A stretch of DNA of 64,000 nucleotides from a virus: IMG/VR virus record IMGVR_UViG_3300032050_000076, positions 1 to 64,000 of that record; one strand, given 5' to 3'. Shown here one piece after another: positions 29,614-40,087 of the stretch. How positions within the stretch are numbered: the stretch's first letter is position 1; each line of letters opens with the position of its first letter. Under the pieces are notes generated by a model. That model was not told the DNA's origin. It saw only the letters and a list, made by a program, of their open reading frames with translations, and did not search any database. A program made the position numbers and the translations under genes.

Positions 29614-30786
29614 ATGAGTTTAGCGGCATTACAAAAGAAAATTGGAGTAACAGCTGACGGTGCATGGGGTCCAGGAACTCTACGCGCTGCAGCCGCTTAC
29701 TATAAATTATCACCAACCAGAGCAGCACACTTCTTTGGGCAAACTGCTCATGAGACTGGTGGCTTTAAGGCGTTTACTGAGAATTTAAACTATGGAGCCA
29801 AAGGTCTCCGTGGTATTTTCGGTAAATATTTTCCAACAGATTCCATTGCTTTACAATATGAGCGCAAGCCAGAAAGAATCGCAAATAGAGTTTATGCATC
29901 ACGCATGGGTAATGGACCAGAAGCATCAGGTGATGGTTGGAAGTATCGTGGTCGCGGTGCACTACAATTGACAGGCAAGGACAACTATCTTGCTTTCTCA
30001 AAGTATTGCAATCGCCCAGATGTAATGACAAACCCAGATCTCGTTGCCACTGAGTTAGCATTCGAATCTGCAATGTTTTTCTTCGAACGAAACAAACTCT
30101 GGAGCATCTGTGATCAAGGAGTGAATGATGCTACGATATTATCCGTTAGTAAAAAAGTTAATGGTGGTACTCACGGCTTGGAAGATCGCAAGACTAAGAC
30201 GAAAACGTACTTCGCTCAGTTAAGCGCACCTGCTGGAGCAGCACCAAAAGTTGTAGCACCAGTACCAGCAAAAGCAGCAGCACCTGTGGCTCCTGCTGGT
30301 AAAGTTTCCCCTGAAATGCAACTCTCTGAACATTTCAATCTAAAGGAATTCACAAAATCGGAGACTGCGATTCGTAAGAGAATTGATAATACACCAAATG
30401 CTGAACATGCTCAAAACCTCAAAAACGTCTGCGAAAAAATTCTTGAACCCGTTCGTCGTCACTTTGGCAAGCCTGTTCGTATTAACAGTGGCTATCGTGG
30501 TCCCGCTCTTAATGCAGCCGTCGGCGGAAGCAGCAAGTCTCAGCATTGCAATGGAGAAGCCATAGACTTCGAAATCGATGGTTTACCAAATCCAGATCTA
30601 GCAAAGTGGGTTGCTGAGAATTGTGAATTTGATCAGATTATTCTAGAATTTTATGATCCAAAAGAAGGTCCAAACTCGGGTTGGGTCCATGCATCATATA
30701 CTTCTAAAGGACCAAATAGAAAACAAAAACTCACTGCATTGACAGAAAAGGGCAAAACAGTTTACAAGCCAGGATTTATAGCGTAA
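29614..30786 (+). CDS. Modular endolysin: PG-binding, GH19 and M15 domains
   Basis: 390-residue peptidoglycan hydrolase. Residues 1-26 look like part of a peptidoglycan-binding repeat (LQKKIGVTADGAWGPGTLRAA). Residues about 30-205 are a GH19 chitinase/lysozyme-type domain with catalytic Glu candidates E47 (AHETGG) and E56. An Ala/Pro linker (205-235) follows. Residues about 240-375 are an M15-type metallopeptidase with H311-x6-D318 and H359 as zinc ligands. It would cut both glycan strands and peptide stems. No signal peptide, so export needs a holin. Confidence 0.87.
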   Translation: MSLAALQKKIGVTADGAWGPGTLRAAAAYYKLSPTRAAHFFGQTAHETGGFKAFTENLNYGAKGLRGIFGKYFPTDSIALQYERKPERIANRVYASRMGNGPEASGDGWKYRGRGALQLTGKDNYLAFSKYCNRPDVMTNPDLVATELAFESAMFFFERNKLWSICDQGVNDATILSVSKKVNGGTHGLEDRKTKTKTYFAQLSAPAGAAPKVVAPVPAKAAAPVAPAGKVSPEMQLSEHFNLKEFTKSETAIRKRIDNTPNAEHAQNLKNVCEKILEPVRRHFGKPVRINSGYRGPALNAAVGGSSKSQHCNGEAIDFEIDGLPNPDLAKWVAENCEFDQIILEFYDPKEGPNSGWVHASYTSKGPNRKQKLTALTEKGKTVYKPGFIA

Positions 30787-30789
30787 GAG

Positions 30790-31764
30790 ATGGCAACACT
30801 AACAGACATTCTTGGCAGTGAGATGCCACCAGGACCGCAAGGTCCACAAGGTCCTACTGGCGCAACTGGTCCACAAGGTCCTCAGGGACCGCAAGGTCCA
30901 CAAGGTCCTCAAGGACCAGTCTTTGAACTCACCGTCCAAGAAATCTATGCCTCCAACAATACTGTTGGAAACACAATCGCCAATGTTAATCTTATTCAGT
31001 TCGATCTGGAATCTGCGTTTAATGCAGTTGATCAAACGAATAATACAGTTCGTATTGTTACGAGCTCGACCTTCAAGTATTGGGAAGTTGATGATGTTCT
31101 AAGATTAACTGCGATTGGTCTCGATACGATCAACTTTAAGTCTGGAAATAATGTTGTAATTGAAGCCAATGCTCAAACTGTTCCGCAGAGCATCACATTT
31201 AGTGTTCCGAATGTAGACCTGAAAGTCGCTAAATCGGGCGATACTCTTACAGGTAATCTAAACACTACAAACGTGATCCCAACTTCGGATAACGTCCATT
31301 TCTTAGGTAATTCTACAAATCGATATAAAAAGATTCATCTTGGATCAGATGGTCTTCAGGTAGGCTCGGCAAATATCTACTTTGATGGGGTAAGTTTACA
31401 AACTACTGCTCCAATCGCATCAAATGTATCCTCTGTTGGTCCTTCTGTTACAGTTGCAAACACGGTTACGACAACGTCGGATTCGGAGGTTGTTATTGAT
31501 TCATTCCCTGCTGCTGATTTTATTACTGTAAAATATGTTATTCAAGCGAAAAGTGTTGAGGGAATTCATTCCACAGAGTTATTCTGTATGCACGATGGCA
31601 TGACGGTCTATACGACTGAATACGCCATTCTCATTACGAATTATACTCTCGGAGTGTTTTCTGTTGTTATTGAAGGCGGGATTTGCAAATTGAAGTTTTT
31701 CCCAGATAACCCAGATAATAATTTAATCACAATTCGTTTCTTGAGACAAGCACTTTCCAGCTAA
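30790..31764 (+). CDS. Collagen-like tail-fibre protein (324 aa)
   Basis: 324-residue fibre protein. Residues about 14-46 are G-P-Q/G-P-T collagen-like triplets. A middle region follows (DVLRLTAIGLDTINF, ... FLGNSTNRYKKIHLGSDGLQVG). The last 100 residues form a beta domain (VVIDSFPAADFITVKYVIQA ...) shared with the C-terminus of the protein at 31826. This C-terminal domain is common in fibre proteins of aquatic T4-like phages. First gene of the fibre array, directly behind the endolysin. Confidence 0.8.
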   Translation: MATLTDILGSEMPPGPQGPQGPTGATGPQGPQGPQGPQGPQGPVFELTVQEIYASNNTVGNTIANVNLIQFDLESAFNAVDQTNNTVRIVTSSTFKYWEVDDVLRLTAIGLDTINFKSGNNVVIEANAQTVPQSITFSVPNVDLKVAKSGDTLTGNLNTTNVIPTSDNVHFLGNSTNRYKKIHLGSDGLQVGSANIYFDGVSLQTTAPIASNVSSVGPSVTVANTVTTTSDSEVVIDSFPAADFITVKYVIQAKSVEGIHSTELFCMHDGMTVYTTEYAILITNYTLGVFSVVIEGGICKLKFFPDNPDNNLITIRFLRQALSS

Positions 31765-31777
31765 AACGCAAATTTTA

Positions 31778-31784
31778 CTAAATA
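31778..31784 (+). promoter_or_regulatory. T4-type late promoter candidate (CTAAATA)
   Basis: CTAAATA, followed by TA, in the 61-base gap before the fibre gene at 31826. A good ribosome binding site (CAGGAG) follows, and the leader would be about 35 bases. Confidence 0.5.
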
Positions 31785-31825
31785 TAAAAGCCGATTCGTT
31801 CATAGTCGGCACCAGGAGATTCTAA

Positions 31826-34339
31826 ATGGCGACAATGAATAAAACATTTAGTGTTAAGACAGGTCTTGACCTTGCTAATACTATAATTCTCGATTCGAAT
31901 CGTAATATTTCGAACGTTAATATTGCCAACCTTCATACGATTAATGCGAATACAATCGTAACAACGGGTGGTCTAAACGTTATTGATCAAGCCAATACAG
32001 CTCGTGGAACTGCTAACGACGCTTATGCGCAAGCAAATACTGCTCGCGACACAGCAAACGACGCATATGCTCAAGCGAATACTGCTCGTGGTACTGCGAA
32101 TGATGCATATGCTCAGGCTAATTCTGGATACGCCCAAGCAAACGCTGCCCGCGATCAAGCCAATACTGGTTATGGTCAAGCAAATGCCGCTTATGGACAG
32201 GCTAATGCTGCTTACGGTCAAGCCAACGCTGCTTATGCCGAAGCCAATGTTTCTGCCAATACTGTTTCTGTTACAGTTGGTGGTCTGACTCTTAATAATA
32301 AGAAACTTTTCCTACAAAACACAAACTCAGTAACTCTCGAGTTGCTGGATGATGGTGTTAATGCAAATCTTGTTATTCGTAGTAGCGGTGGTATTGCTTA
32401 TGATCAAGCAAATGCTGCGCGCGAACAAGCCAATACTGCTCGCGACACTGCGAATGACGCATACGGTCAAGCAAATACTGCGCGCACCACTGGCAACAAT
32501 GCGTATGCTCAAGCGAACACAGCACGTGATACCGCAAATGATGCATATGGCCAGGCAAATACAGCCCGCACGACTGCTAATGATGCATATGCCCAAGCAA
32601 ATACCGCACGAGGCACTGCAAATGATGCGTATGCGCAAGCAAATGCTGGTTACGCTCAGGCAAATGCTGGTTATGGGCAAGCAAATGCCGCTTATGGGCA
32701 AGCAAATGCTGCTTATGGGCAAGCGAATGCAGCATACGGTGAAGCAAATCTAAAACTTAACCTAACTGGTGGTACAGTCTCTGGTGACCTTACCGTTCAA
32801 GGTAACTTGTATCTAACAGGTAATGCAACGTATATCAACGTTGCGACCGTGAGAGTTAATGACTCGATTATCCAGCTATCAACGAATTCAACTTCTGACG
32901 CTGTTGATATTGGTTTCGTTGGTCACTACAGCGACGATGGTGGTACAACTAATCTTCATTCTGGCTTTATTCGTCATGCCTCTGATAATGTATTCTACAT
33001 CTTTGATGGTTATGCAACAGAACCAAGCAATAACGTAATTGATGTTGCTTCTGCAAATCTTGCATGGTTGCGCGCAAATGTAAATGCTGCATCTCTCTTG
33101 TTGCAAGGTAATACAGTTGCGACTCAAGCCAATCTAACGATTGCTAATGATCAAGCGAATGCTGCATATCTCCAAGCGAATACTGCTCGCACTACTGGCA
33201 ACGATGCATACGCTCAAGCCAATACAGCACGCGACACGGCAAATGGCGCATATGCTCAAGCCAATGGTGCGTACTCGCAAGCCAATGGTGCTTATGCTCA
33301 GGCAAATGGTGCATACAGTCAAGCAAACGGTGCCTTTGCACAGGCTAATGGTGCGTACAGTCAAGCCAATGGTGCTTATGCTCAAGCCAACACCTCTGCA
33401 AACACGGTTCGTGTTTATGCAAACAGCGCTGGTGAGTTGTCGAATAAATTCCTAAACTTTATCAATACTGCAAGTATTCAAGTCAGTGTTATCGATAATG
33501 CTGATGGAAATGCGAATATCTCCTTTAGTACGACTGGCGCTGCTGTTGCTGATGCTTATGCTCAAGCCAACGCTGCTTACGGTCAAGCGAATGCCGCATA
33601 TGGACAAGCAAATACTGGCTATGGTCAGGCGAATGCTGCATACGGACAGGCTAACGCTGCGTATGGGCAAGCAAATGCGGCATACAGCCAAGCCAATGCA
33701 GCCTATGACGAAGCCAATACTAAAGTTGAGACAATTGTAACAGGTCTTGGTCTATCTAATACTGAAGTCACGACTGCAAATGTCAAGACAGTAACGATTA
33801 CACCAAACATTGCATCTACGACAGTAATTGGTGTCACGAAACTCGTTGATTCGATTACTTCTACCGATACTGCAAACGCTGCGACTGCAAACTCAGTCAA
33901 GTGGATAAACGACGTCAAGGTCGATCGTGCTGGCGATACGATGACTGGCAAGTTGACTATCAACACTGCTGGTGAAGGTCTTGAAGTTGCAAATGCAAAT
34001 GTAACGAATACCTTAACTGTTGAAGCATTGAAGGTTACAACTAACACTGTAACGACAGCTGCTTCGGGTCAAGTTGTGCTCGATATTTTCCCAACAACCG
34101 ATCTTGCTTCTGCAAAATACTTTGTACAAGCCAATAGTGGTTCAACGTATCACACTACTGAAATTATCCTCGTTCATGAAGGCACAAATATTTGGATTAC
34201 TGAATACGGTACAATTCAAACTGGTGCTTCATTGGGTACTTTCAATGCGGACATTGATAGTGGAAATGTGAGATTGTTGTTCAACGCTACACAATCAATT
34301 AATACAATCCGCGCTGTACGTTATGGCATAGTCCCATAA
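31826..34339 (+). CDS. Heptad-repeat (A-Y-x-Q-A-N) tail-fibre protein (837 aa)
   Basis: 837-residue fibre. The N-terminal attachment-like segment NKTFSVKTGLDLANTI recurs at 34443. Four blocks of seven-residue repeats A-Y-[AGS]-Q-A-N-x, mixed with A-R-[DG]-T-A-N-D units, lie at about residues 53-142, 190-307, 440-525 and 575-631, separated by beta domains. The repeats look like a trimeric coiled-coil shaft. The C-terminal ~100 residues match the end of the protein at 30790. DNA of the repeats is itself highly repetitive. Confidence 0.8.
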   Translation: MATMNKTFSVKTGLDLANTIILDSNRNISNVNIANLHTINANTIVTTGGLNVIDQANTARGTANDAYAQANTARDTANDAYAQANTARGTANDAYAQANSGYAQANAARDQANTGYGQANAAYGQANAAYGQANAAYAEANVSANTVSVTVGGLTLNNKKLFLQNTNSVTLELLDDGVNANLVIRSSGGIAYDQANAAREQANTARDTANDAYGQANTARTTGNNAYAQANTARDTANDAYGQANTARTTANDAYAQANTARGTANDAYAQANAGYAQANAGYGQANAAYGQANAAYGQANAAYGEANLKLNLTGGTVSGDLTVQGNLYLTGNATYINVATVRVNDSIIQLSTNSTSDAVDIGFVGHYSDDGGTTNLHSGFIRHASDNVFYIFDGYATEPSNNVIDVASANLAWLRANVNAASLLLQGNTVATQANLTIANDQANAAYLQANTARTTGNDAYAQANTARDTANGAYAQANGAYSQANGAYAQANGAYSQANGAFAQANGAYSQANGAYAQANTSANTVRVYANSAGELSNKFLNFINTASIQVSVIDNADGNANISFSTTGAAVADAYAQANAAYGQANAAYGQANTGYGQANAAYGQANAAYGQANAAYSQANAAYDEANTKVETIVTGLGLSNTEVTTANVKTVTITPNIASTTVIGVTKLVDSITSTDTANAATANSVKWINDVKVDRAGDTMTGKLTINTAGEGLEVANANVTNTLTVEALKVTTNTVTTAASGQVVLDIFPTTDLASAKYFVQANSGSTYHTTEIILVHEGTNIWITEYGTIQTGASLGTFNADIDSGNVRLLFNATQSINTIRAVRYGIVP
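31983..33725 (+). repeat. Four blocks of 21-bp-period coding repeats
   Basis: Tandem degenerate 21-bp units encoding A-Y-x-Q-A-N-x occupy 31983-32255, 32395-32750, 33137-33400 and 33544-33725. Wobble positions vary more than the encoded residues do, so selection acts on the protein. Confidence 0.8.
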
Positions 34340-34342
34340 ATA
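34335..34342 (+). promoter_or_regulatory. T4-type late promoter candidate (CATAAATA)
   Basis: CATAAATA overlapping the stop codon of the previous gene, about 100 bases before ATG 34443. It is the closest match in the window to the T4 late consensus TATAAATA. Confidence 0.55.
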
Positions 34343-34442
34343 TAGTTGGAAAGTAAATCCATTGGAGGATAGTGAATCCGATGAGGTCTGAGTTGCGCAT
34401 GTGAGTGCATGCGTGTATTTGCCCATCGTTTTCTAACATAAT
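34340..34442 (+). other. 103-base leader with hairpin before the collagen-like fibre gene
   Basis: The longest gap in the late region. It follows the late-type promoter and contains the inverted repeat CGCATG / CATGCG (34396-34401, 34408-34413) with a six-base loop. It has no T run, so it is not a terminator. It carries a GGAGG at about 34363, too far from the ATG. No ORF of note. Confidence 0.45.
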
Positions 34443-37400
34443 ATGGCAAATACGACTAATAAGACCTTCAGCGTTAAACATGGTATTGATGTAGCCAATA
34501 CCATTGTTGTCGATTCAAGTCGTAATATCACCAACGTTCAATCTGCGAATATCAGTGGCAACTTAACTGTTGGCTCTACAATATTCGCACAGAATATTAT
34601 TCCATCTTCCAATAATGCATATAGCCTTGGATCAAACACGGCTGTTTGGAAAGATCTTCACGTTTCAAGCAACACCATTTACATCTATTACGGAAATGCA
34701 AATGGTTCTCCTCTTGTTGCAACTCTTGGTGCTGATGAAGCAGGTATGCTTACATGGGATGCTGCGCCCATTACAGATCTCACTGGTAACGTCTTTGCTC
34801 AAGCAAATAGCGGAACTACTATTCGCGCTAATACATTCAACTTTGTCAATACAGCTAACGTAACTGTTTCTGTCACAACAACAGCAAATGGTGTTGTTAA
34901 CGTTGCATTCGAATCTCTTGCTGGAGGCGGTGGTGGTACTGGTCCACAAGGTCCTCAAGGACCAAGTGGCGTGGCTGGTCCGACTGGTCCATCAGGAACT
35001 GGTACAGGTAATCCTGGATCAACCAGAGATATCTTTATTGGTGATGGTAATACAACTAACTTCGTTTTAACTGTTCCACCAACAAGTGAAGAACACACTC
35101 TCGTTTTTGTTGGAACAATTTTGCAAGGAAATGCCGAATATAATATTGCAAATGCTAATATTGTGTTCACGACTGCTCCTGCAAACAATGATGAAATTAT
35201 TGTTTACACGATTGGTGACTCTGGTCCACAAGGACCAACTGGTCCATCTGGAGTAAATGGTGATGCTGGACCAACTGGTCCACAAGGTCCTCAAGGACCA
35301 AGTGGTGTAGCTGGTCCAACAGGTCCATCAGGAACTGGTACAGGTAATCCTGGTTCTACAAGAAATGAATTTACTGGTGATGGAAATACAGCGGTATTTG
35401 CACTTACAGTTCCACCAACTAGTGAAGAACATACAATCGTTTTTGTTGATGGTATTGTTCAACCAAACTCGTCTTACAATATTTCCAGTGCAAACGTAGT
35501 TTTCTCCACTGCACCAGATAGCAATACTCAAATTATTGTTTACACGATTGGTGATTCTGGTCCACAAGGTCCTCAAGGTGCTGCTGGCGCTGCTGGTCCA
35601 ACAGGTCCTTCTGGTCCTTCTGGTCCATCTGGTCCGCAGGGTAATGATGGTCCGTCAGGTCCATCAGGTGCAGTTGGTCCTCAGGGTCCATCTGGTCCGC
35701 AAGGTCCACAGGGTCCACAAGGACCACAAGGTGTTCAAGGTGATATTGGTCCACAGGGACCGCAAGGACCACAAGGTGTTGCTGGTCCGCAAGGACCAAT
35801 TGGTCCTTCAGGCGTAAAAGGTGATACTGGTGATTTTGGTGGTGCAACATTTGATTATACTTACCTAACAAGTACATCCAATACAGACCCTGGCGTTGCA
35901 AATCTTACGTTTAATAACGTAACATTATCTTCAGCAAATACATTGTTTATTGATTTCATTGATCAATCTACAGCAAATGTGTTTAATTATTTGCAAACGA
36001 TTGACGATTCAACTTCCTCAATTAAGGGAACATTTAAAGTTGCAAACACTGCAAATGTTCTTGAATTTGCATTCTTTAATATCACAGGTTTGCATGCCGA
36101 ACTTCCTAATTATTTCGCTGTTCCTATTGCTCACACATCAGGTGTAACCACACTATCAAACTCAACGAATGTTATTATTACATTTGTTCGTACTGGTGAT
36201 AAAGGTGACACTGGTCCACAAGGTCCTCAAGGTTCGCAAGGACCACAAGGTCCGCAAGGTCCACAGGGTGTTGTTGGTCCATCTGGTCCACAAGGTCCTC
36301 AAGGACCACAAGGACCACAGGGTCCTCAAGGATTTAATGGTGATCCAGGTCCGCAAGGTCCGCAAGGTGCTACAGGTAGCGCTGGACCGCAAGGTCCATC
36401 TGGTCCTGCTGGTCCGACTGGTCCATCAGGAACTGGCACTGGTAATCCTGGTTCTACTCGCAATGAATTTACTGGTGATGGAAACACCGCAACATTCGTT
36501 CTGACTGTTCCGCCAACTAGTGAAGCACATACACTTGTCTTTGTTGATGGTGTGCTACAAGAGAATGTAGATTATAATATCGCTAGTGCAAATATTGTAT
36601 TCACCGCAGCACCAGAAGATAATACATCAATTGTAGTCTATACAATCGGCGATTCGGGTCCTCAAGGTCCTCAAGGCGTCACTGGTCCTCAAGGTCCTCA
36701 AGGTCCTCAAGGCGTCACTGGTCCTCAAGGTCCTCAAGGTGTTGCTGGAGACGCAGGTCCGCAAGGACCACAGGGTCCACAAGGATCAACTGGTGCTACT
36801 GGTCCACAAGGTCCACAAGGTGTTAGCGGATCAAGAACATATACTGTAACAAATAGTGGTGCAAGTGCATACACAATTGATGGATCAAATAATCCAACTC
36901 TAAATTTATTGCGTGGGTTTACTTACACATTCAGTGTAAATGCAAGTGGGCATCCATTCTGGATTCAGTCTGTTTCTGGTGCGTACAGTTCTGGTAACAT
37001 TTACAATACTGGTGTTACAAACAATGGCGCTCAAGTAGGCACAATCACATTCGATGTTCCTTATGACGCACCAAGCACATTATATTATGTCTGTCAGTAC
37101 CACGCATCGATGGCTGGAACAATCAACATCAGCGATCTTGGTCCTGCTGGTCCACAAGGTCCAACAGGACCTCAAGGTCCTCAGGGTCCACAAGGTCCAA
37201 CAGGACCTCAAGGTCCACAAGGTGTAACTGGTGACACTGGTCCACAAGGACCACAGGGTGCTACTGGTAGCGCAGGTCCACAAGGACCACAGGGTCCAGC
37301 AACGACAGTCACCACAAACAGTGGATCAGTTCTTGTCTCTAGCAATATCAATTTCGTTAATACTGCAACTGTCACTGTTTCAACTTCAAACAATTCTGGA

Positions 37401-37985
37401 ATTATCAACGTTGCATTTACAAGTGTTGGTGGTGGCGGTGGTGGTGACGGCAACGCAAACGTCACTGTTTCTGCAACAGCCCCAACAGGTGGTCGTGCGA
37501 ATCAAGACTTCTGGTGGAATAGTAACACTGGTTCATTGAAGATTTATTACAATGATGGCAACTCAACTCAGTGGGTTGATGCTGTTGTTCCAAGAATTGG
37601 TCCAACAGGTCCATCTGGTCCGACTGGCAATACAGAAATTTCAGTAACATCGAATACTGTCGTATCAAATACGAATACATTTACATTGACGCAAAATGTG
37701 ACTTCTATTGCATCTTTGGTTGTGTCAAAGAATGGCTTGGTTCTTACACCAAACATTCATTATCAAGTTACAAATAACATCGTCACTCTAAACACTGCAG
37801 CGCAAGTGAATGATGTTGTAACATTTACGCACTTTAGAAATCTATCGAATTTGATGGCAGTTGGTCCACAGGGTCCACAAGGACCAACTGGCTCGACTGG
37901 ACCAACAGGTCCATCTGGTCCAAGTGGCGCAGCAGGAATCGGAACAGGAAAAGCAATAGCAATGGCTATTGTATTTGGAGGATAA
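34443..37985 (+). CDS. Large collagen-like tail-fibre protein with cupredoxin-like domain (1180 aa)
   Basis: 1180-residue fibre. N-terminal [16 protein letters not shown] segment as in the upstream gene. At least six G-P-Q/G-P-S collagen-like tracts alternate with three copies of an ~85-residue module (GTGNPGSTR ... GDGNT ... [12 protein letters not shown]). At residues about 810-910 lies a cupredoxin-like domain with H837, C884-x2-H887-x2-M890. The C-terminal part has further collagen tracts and a beta domain. Likely a long trimeric receptor-binding or side fibre. Confidence 0.82.
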   Translation: MANTTNKTFSVKHGIDVANTIVVDSSRNITNVQSANISGNLTVGSTIFAQNIIPSSNNAYSLGSNTAVWKDLHVSSNTIYIYYGNANGSPLVATLGADEAGMLTWDAAPITDLTGNVFAQANSGTTIRANTFNFVNTANVTVSVTTTANGVVNVAFESLAGGGGGTGPQGPQGPSGVAGPTGPSGTGTGNPGSTRDIFIGDGNTTNFVLTVPPTSEEHTLVFVGTILQGNAEYNIANANIVFTTAPANNDEIIVYTIGDSGPQGPTGPSGVNGDAGPTGPQGPQGPSGVAGPTGPSGTGTGNPGSTRNEFTGDGNTAVFALTVPPTSEEHTIVFVDGIVQPNSSYNISSANVVFSTAPDSNTQIIVYTIGDSGPQGPQGAAGAAGPTGPSGPSGPSGPQGNDGPSGPSGAVGPQGPSGPQGPQGPQGPQGVQGDIGPQGPQGPQGVAGPQGPIGPSGVKGDTGDFGGATFDYTYLTSTSNTDPGVANLTFNNVTLSSANTLFIDFIDQSTANVFNYLQTIDDSTSSIKGTFKVANTANVLEFAFFNITGLHAELPNYFAVPIAHTSGVTTLSNSTNVIITFVRTGDKGDTGPQGPQGSQGPQGPQGPQGVVGPSGPQGPQGPQGPQGPQGFNGDPGPQGPQGATGSAGPQGPSGPAGPTGPSGTGTGNPGSTRNEFTGDGNTATFVLTVPPTSEAHTLVFVDGVLQENVDYNIASANIVFTAAPEDNTSIVVYTIGDSGPQGPQGVTGPQGPQGPQGVTGPQGPQGVAGDAGPQGPQGPQGSTGATGPQGPQGVSGSRTYTVTNSGASAYTIDGSNNPTLNLLRGFTYTFSVNASGHPFWIQSVSGAYSSGNIYNTGVTNNGAQVGTITFDVPYDAPSTLYYVCQYHASMAGTINISDLGPAGPQGPTGPQGPQGPQGPTGPQGPQGVTGDTGPQGPQGATGSAGPQGPQGPATTVTTNSGSVLVSSNINFVNTATVTVSTSNNSGIINVAFTSVGGGGGGDGNANVTVSATAPTGGRANQDFWWNSNTGSLKIYYNDGNSTQWVDAVVPRIGPTGPSGPTGNTEISVTSNTVVSNTNTFTLTQNVTSIASLVVSKNGLVLTPNIHYQVTNNIVTLNTAAQVNDVVTFTHFRNLSNLMAVGPQGPQGPTGSTGPTGPSGPSGAAGIGTGKAIAMAIVFGG

Positions 37986-37986
37986 T

Positions 37987-38358
37987 ATGGCTAATCCTAA
38001 TATAGTCAACGTGACGTCGATTTATGGAAAAACAGCTGGAGTCAATCTGACTTCAAATAGCATGACAACGCTTGTAAATAATGGAGCAGCGTCATCTAAA
38101 TCATTGAAGATCAATGTGCTCAATATGACAAACTATAGCGGAAACACTATTCTTGTTTCAGTGTCATATTATACTGCTGCAAATCAGGGTGGAACTGAAT
38201 ATAAAATTGCTCATGAAGTCAGTGTTCCAACTGGTACGATATTGACAGTACTAGATAAAGGAACTGGATATTATCTTGAAGAGGATTCATCATTGGCAGT
38301 CAAAGCAAATGTTGCAAATTCAATCTTTGCAACAGCAAGTTATGAGGAAATCAGCTAG
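37987..38358 (+). CDS. Small beta-rich fibre-cassette protein (123 aa)
   Basis: 123-residue beta-rich protein (SKSLKINVLNMTNYSGNTILVSVSYYTA ...), in the position held by the ~110-residue proteins of the other cassettes (40354, 53193, 61914), directly before a glycine-rich adhesin gene. Likely a structural partner or cap. ATG 37987 has GGAGG upstream at 37977-37981; the frame start at 37969 is inside the preceding gene. Confidence 0.6.
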   Translation: MANPNIVNVTSIYGKTAGVNLTSNSMTTLVNNGAASSKSLKINVLNMTNYSGNTILVSVSYYTAANQGGTEYKIAHEVSVPTGTILTVLDKGTGYYLEEDSSLAVKANVANSIFATASYEEIS

Positions 38359-38360
38359 TC

Positions 38361-40073
38361 ATGACTAGAAGGTATAGAGGTGGCATCATTCGATCATCAT
38401 TACCGCCAATTGGTGCGGGTAATGTTGTCGCAAGCGGCATTTATAGTGCTGCTGATGTTGCTCAATATGTCGGATCTGGATTTTGGCCATTTGTGATAAG
38501 TGGTCGAACGATTGTTCTTACATTTACATCATCCAGTACATGGACTGCCCCAACTGGTGTCACTCAAGTTGAGTATTTGGTTGTTGCTGGTGGTGGTGCG
38601 GGTTCGCTTGCTGGCGGAGGTGCAGGTGGATTCAGAACGGGGACATCATATCCTGTAACTGCTGGAAACACTTATACCATCACTGTTGGTGCTGGTGCTG
38701 CAGGCGCTGCAGCATTAAATAGAGGCGCAAATGGATCTTCATCAGTATTTGACACAATCACATCTGCTGGAGGTGGTGGTGCGGGTGGTTACAATTCACC
38801 TAACGCTGAAGGAAATGGTCACGCTGGAGGATCAGGCGGTGGCGGTGGTGCAAGATCAGGTATTTACAGTGGAACTGGTGGAGCAGGAAATACACCTACA
38901 GTAAGTCCATCTCAAGGAAATAGTGGTGGAAACGGTGCTGACGCAGGAAGCAGTTCTCCAGGTGGTGGTGGGGGTGGTGCAGGTGCTGTTGGTGGAAATG
39001 CAACCGCATCACCAAGAATTGCTGGAAATGGTGGTGTTGGAGCATCATCAACAATTTCTGGATCATCAGTAACTTATGCTGGTGGCGGAGGAGGCTCTTC
39101 TGCACCAGGAAATCCGAATGGAACTGGTGGAACAGGTGGTGGTGGTGCAGGTGTGTCTAGTGGAACTCCTAATTCTGGAACAACAAATTCAGGTGGCGGT
39201 GGTGGTGGTAACTGGAATGGTCCAACAGATAATGGTGGATCTGGCGGCTCTGGCATTGTAATTCTCAAATACACTATGCCTGGAAGTGTGATATCATTTA
39301 CTAATTCAGCCAGCTGGATTTGTCCAGAAGGTGTCACATCTGTTGACTATCTCGTTGTTGCTGGTGGTGGCGGTGGCGGTGCTGGTGGACCAGCATTTGG
39401 TGCTGGTGGAGGTGGAGGGGGCGGTGGTGCAGGCGGATTTAGAACTGGCACTGCATTATCTGTAACACCAGGCACAGCATATACAGTCACTGTTGGCGCT
39501 GGTGGTTCTCAAAGCGCAAATGGAAATGATTCTGTTTTTTCAACGATTACAGCGACTAAGGGGGGTCGTGGAGGTATTCCAGATGGATCTACATCATCAG
39601 CATCAGGTGGATCGGGTGGTGGAGGAGGAGGTCTAAATTTAGCATTTACACAAAATGGTGCTGCTGGAAATACACCGAGTACATCACCATCACAAGGAAA
39701 TAATGGTGGAAATGGATTTGGAAGTGATTCAGACGCTGACGTTCAATGTGGCGGTGGTGGTGGTGGTGCAAATGCGGTTGGTTCAAATGGTGCATCATCG
39801 GCAGGTGGAAATGGTGGCAATGGAACTGCATCTTCAATCACTGGCACTTCTGTAACTTATGCTGGTGGTGGTGGTGGTGGAAAAAGAACAAATGCTGGCT
39901 CTCCAAATACTGCAGGAACAGGTGGATCTGGTGGTGGTGGTAATGGCGCAAAAGCATCAACAGGAAGTGCTGGCACTGCTAATTTGGGTGGTGGTGGTGG
40001 TGGTGGAGGTGGAAACTCACCAACAAATGGTGGTGCTGGCGGTAGTGGTATAGTCATTCTCAAACTCAATTAG
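38361..40073 (+). CDS. Glycine-rich tail adhesin, copy 1 (570 aa)
   Basis: 570-residue protein with two tandem glycine-rich domains (about residues 50-305 and 308-570). Each starts with a W-containing beta strand plus V[ED]YLVVAGGGG, and ends GGSGGSGIVILK[YL]. Long GGGGxGG runs suggest polyglycine-II-type packing, as known for glycine-rich phage adhesins such as the tip protein of phage S16. It would be a host-recognition tip. It shares a 61-bp identical stretch with the copy at 40688. Confidence 0.75.
   Translation: MTRRYRGGIIRSSLPPIGAGNVVASGIYSAADVAQYVGSGFWPFVISGRTIVLTFTSSSTWTAPTGVTQVEYLVVAGGGAGSLAGGGAGGFRTGTSYPVTAGNTYTITVGAGAAGAAALNRGANGSSSVFDTITSAGGGGAGGYNSPNAEGNGHAGGSGGGGGARSGIYSGTGGAGNTPTVSPSQGNSGGNGADAGSSSPGGGGGGAGAVGGNATASPRIAGNGGVGASSTISGSSVTYAGGGGGSSAPGNPNGTGGTGGGGAGVSSGTPNSGTTNSGGGGGGNWNGPTDNGGSGGSGIVILKYTMPGSVISFTNSASWICPEGVTSVDYLVVAGGGGGGAGGPAFGAGGGGGGGGAGGFRTGTALSVTPGTAYTVTVGAGGSQSANGNDSVFSTITATKGGRGGIPDGSTSSASGGSGGGGGGLNLAFTQNGAAGNTPSTSPSQGNNGGNGFGSDSDADVQCGGGGGGANAVGSNGASSAGGNGGNGTASSITGTSVTYAGGGGGGKRTNAGSPNTAGTGGSGGGGNGAKASTGSAGTANLGGGGGGGGGNSPTNGGAGGSGIVILKLN
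39267..39327 (+). repeat. 61-bp perfect direct repeat, copy 1
   Basis: Identical to 41600-41660; encodes the start of the second glycine-rich domain (YTMPGSVISFTNSASWICP). Flanking DNA diverges, so recent exchange or duplication is likely. Confidence 0.85.
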
Positions 40074-40087
40074 TATAGAGAAAATAA

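Noticed and set aside
31983-33725. Possible CRISPR-like or tandem non-coding repeat
   Set aside because: Period is 21 bases with no spacers; wobble bases vary while residues are kept, so it is a protein-coding repeat.
35533-36504. KVHKVLKD-type and DQLVLADQ-type frames within collagen-like DNA
   Set aside because: They are out-of-frame readings of the G-P-Q repeats in the + strand fibre gene, without starts or signals of their own.
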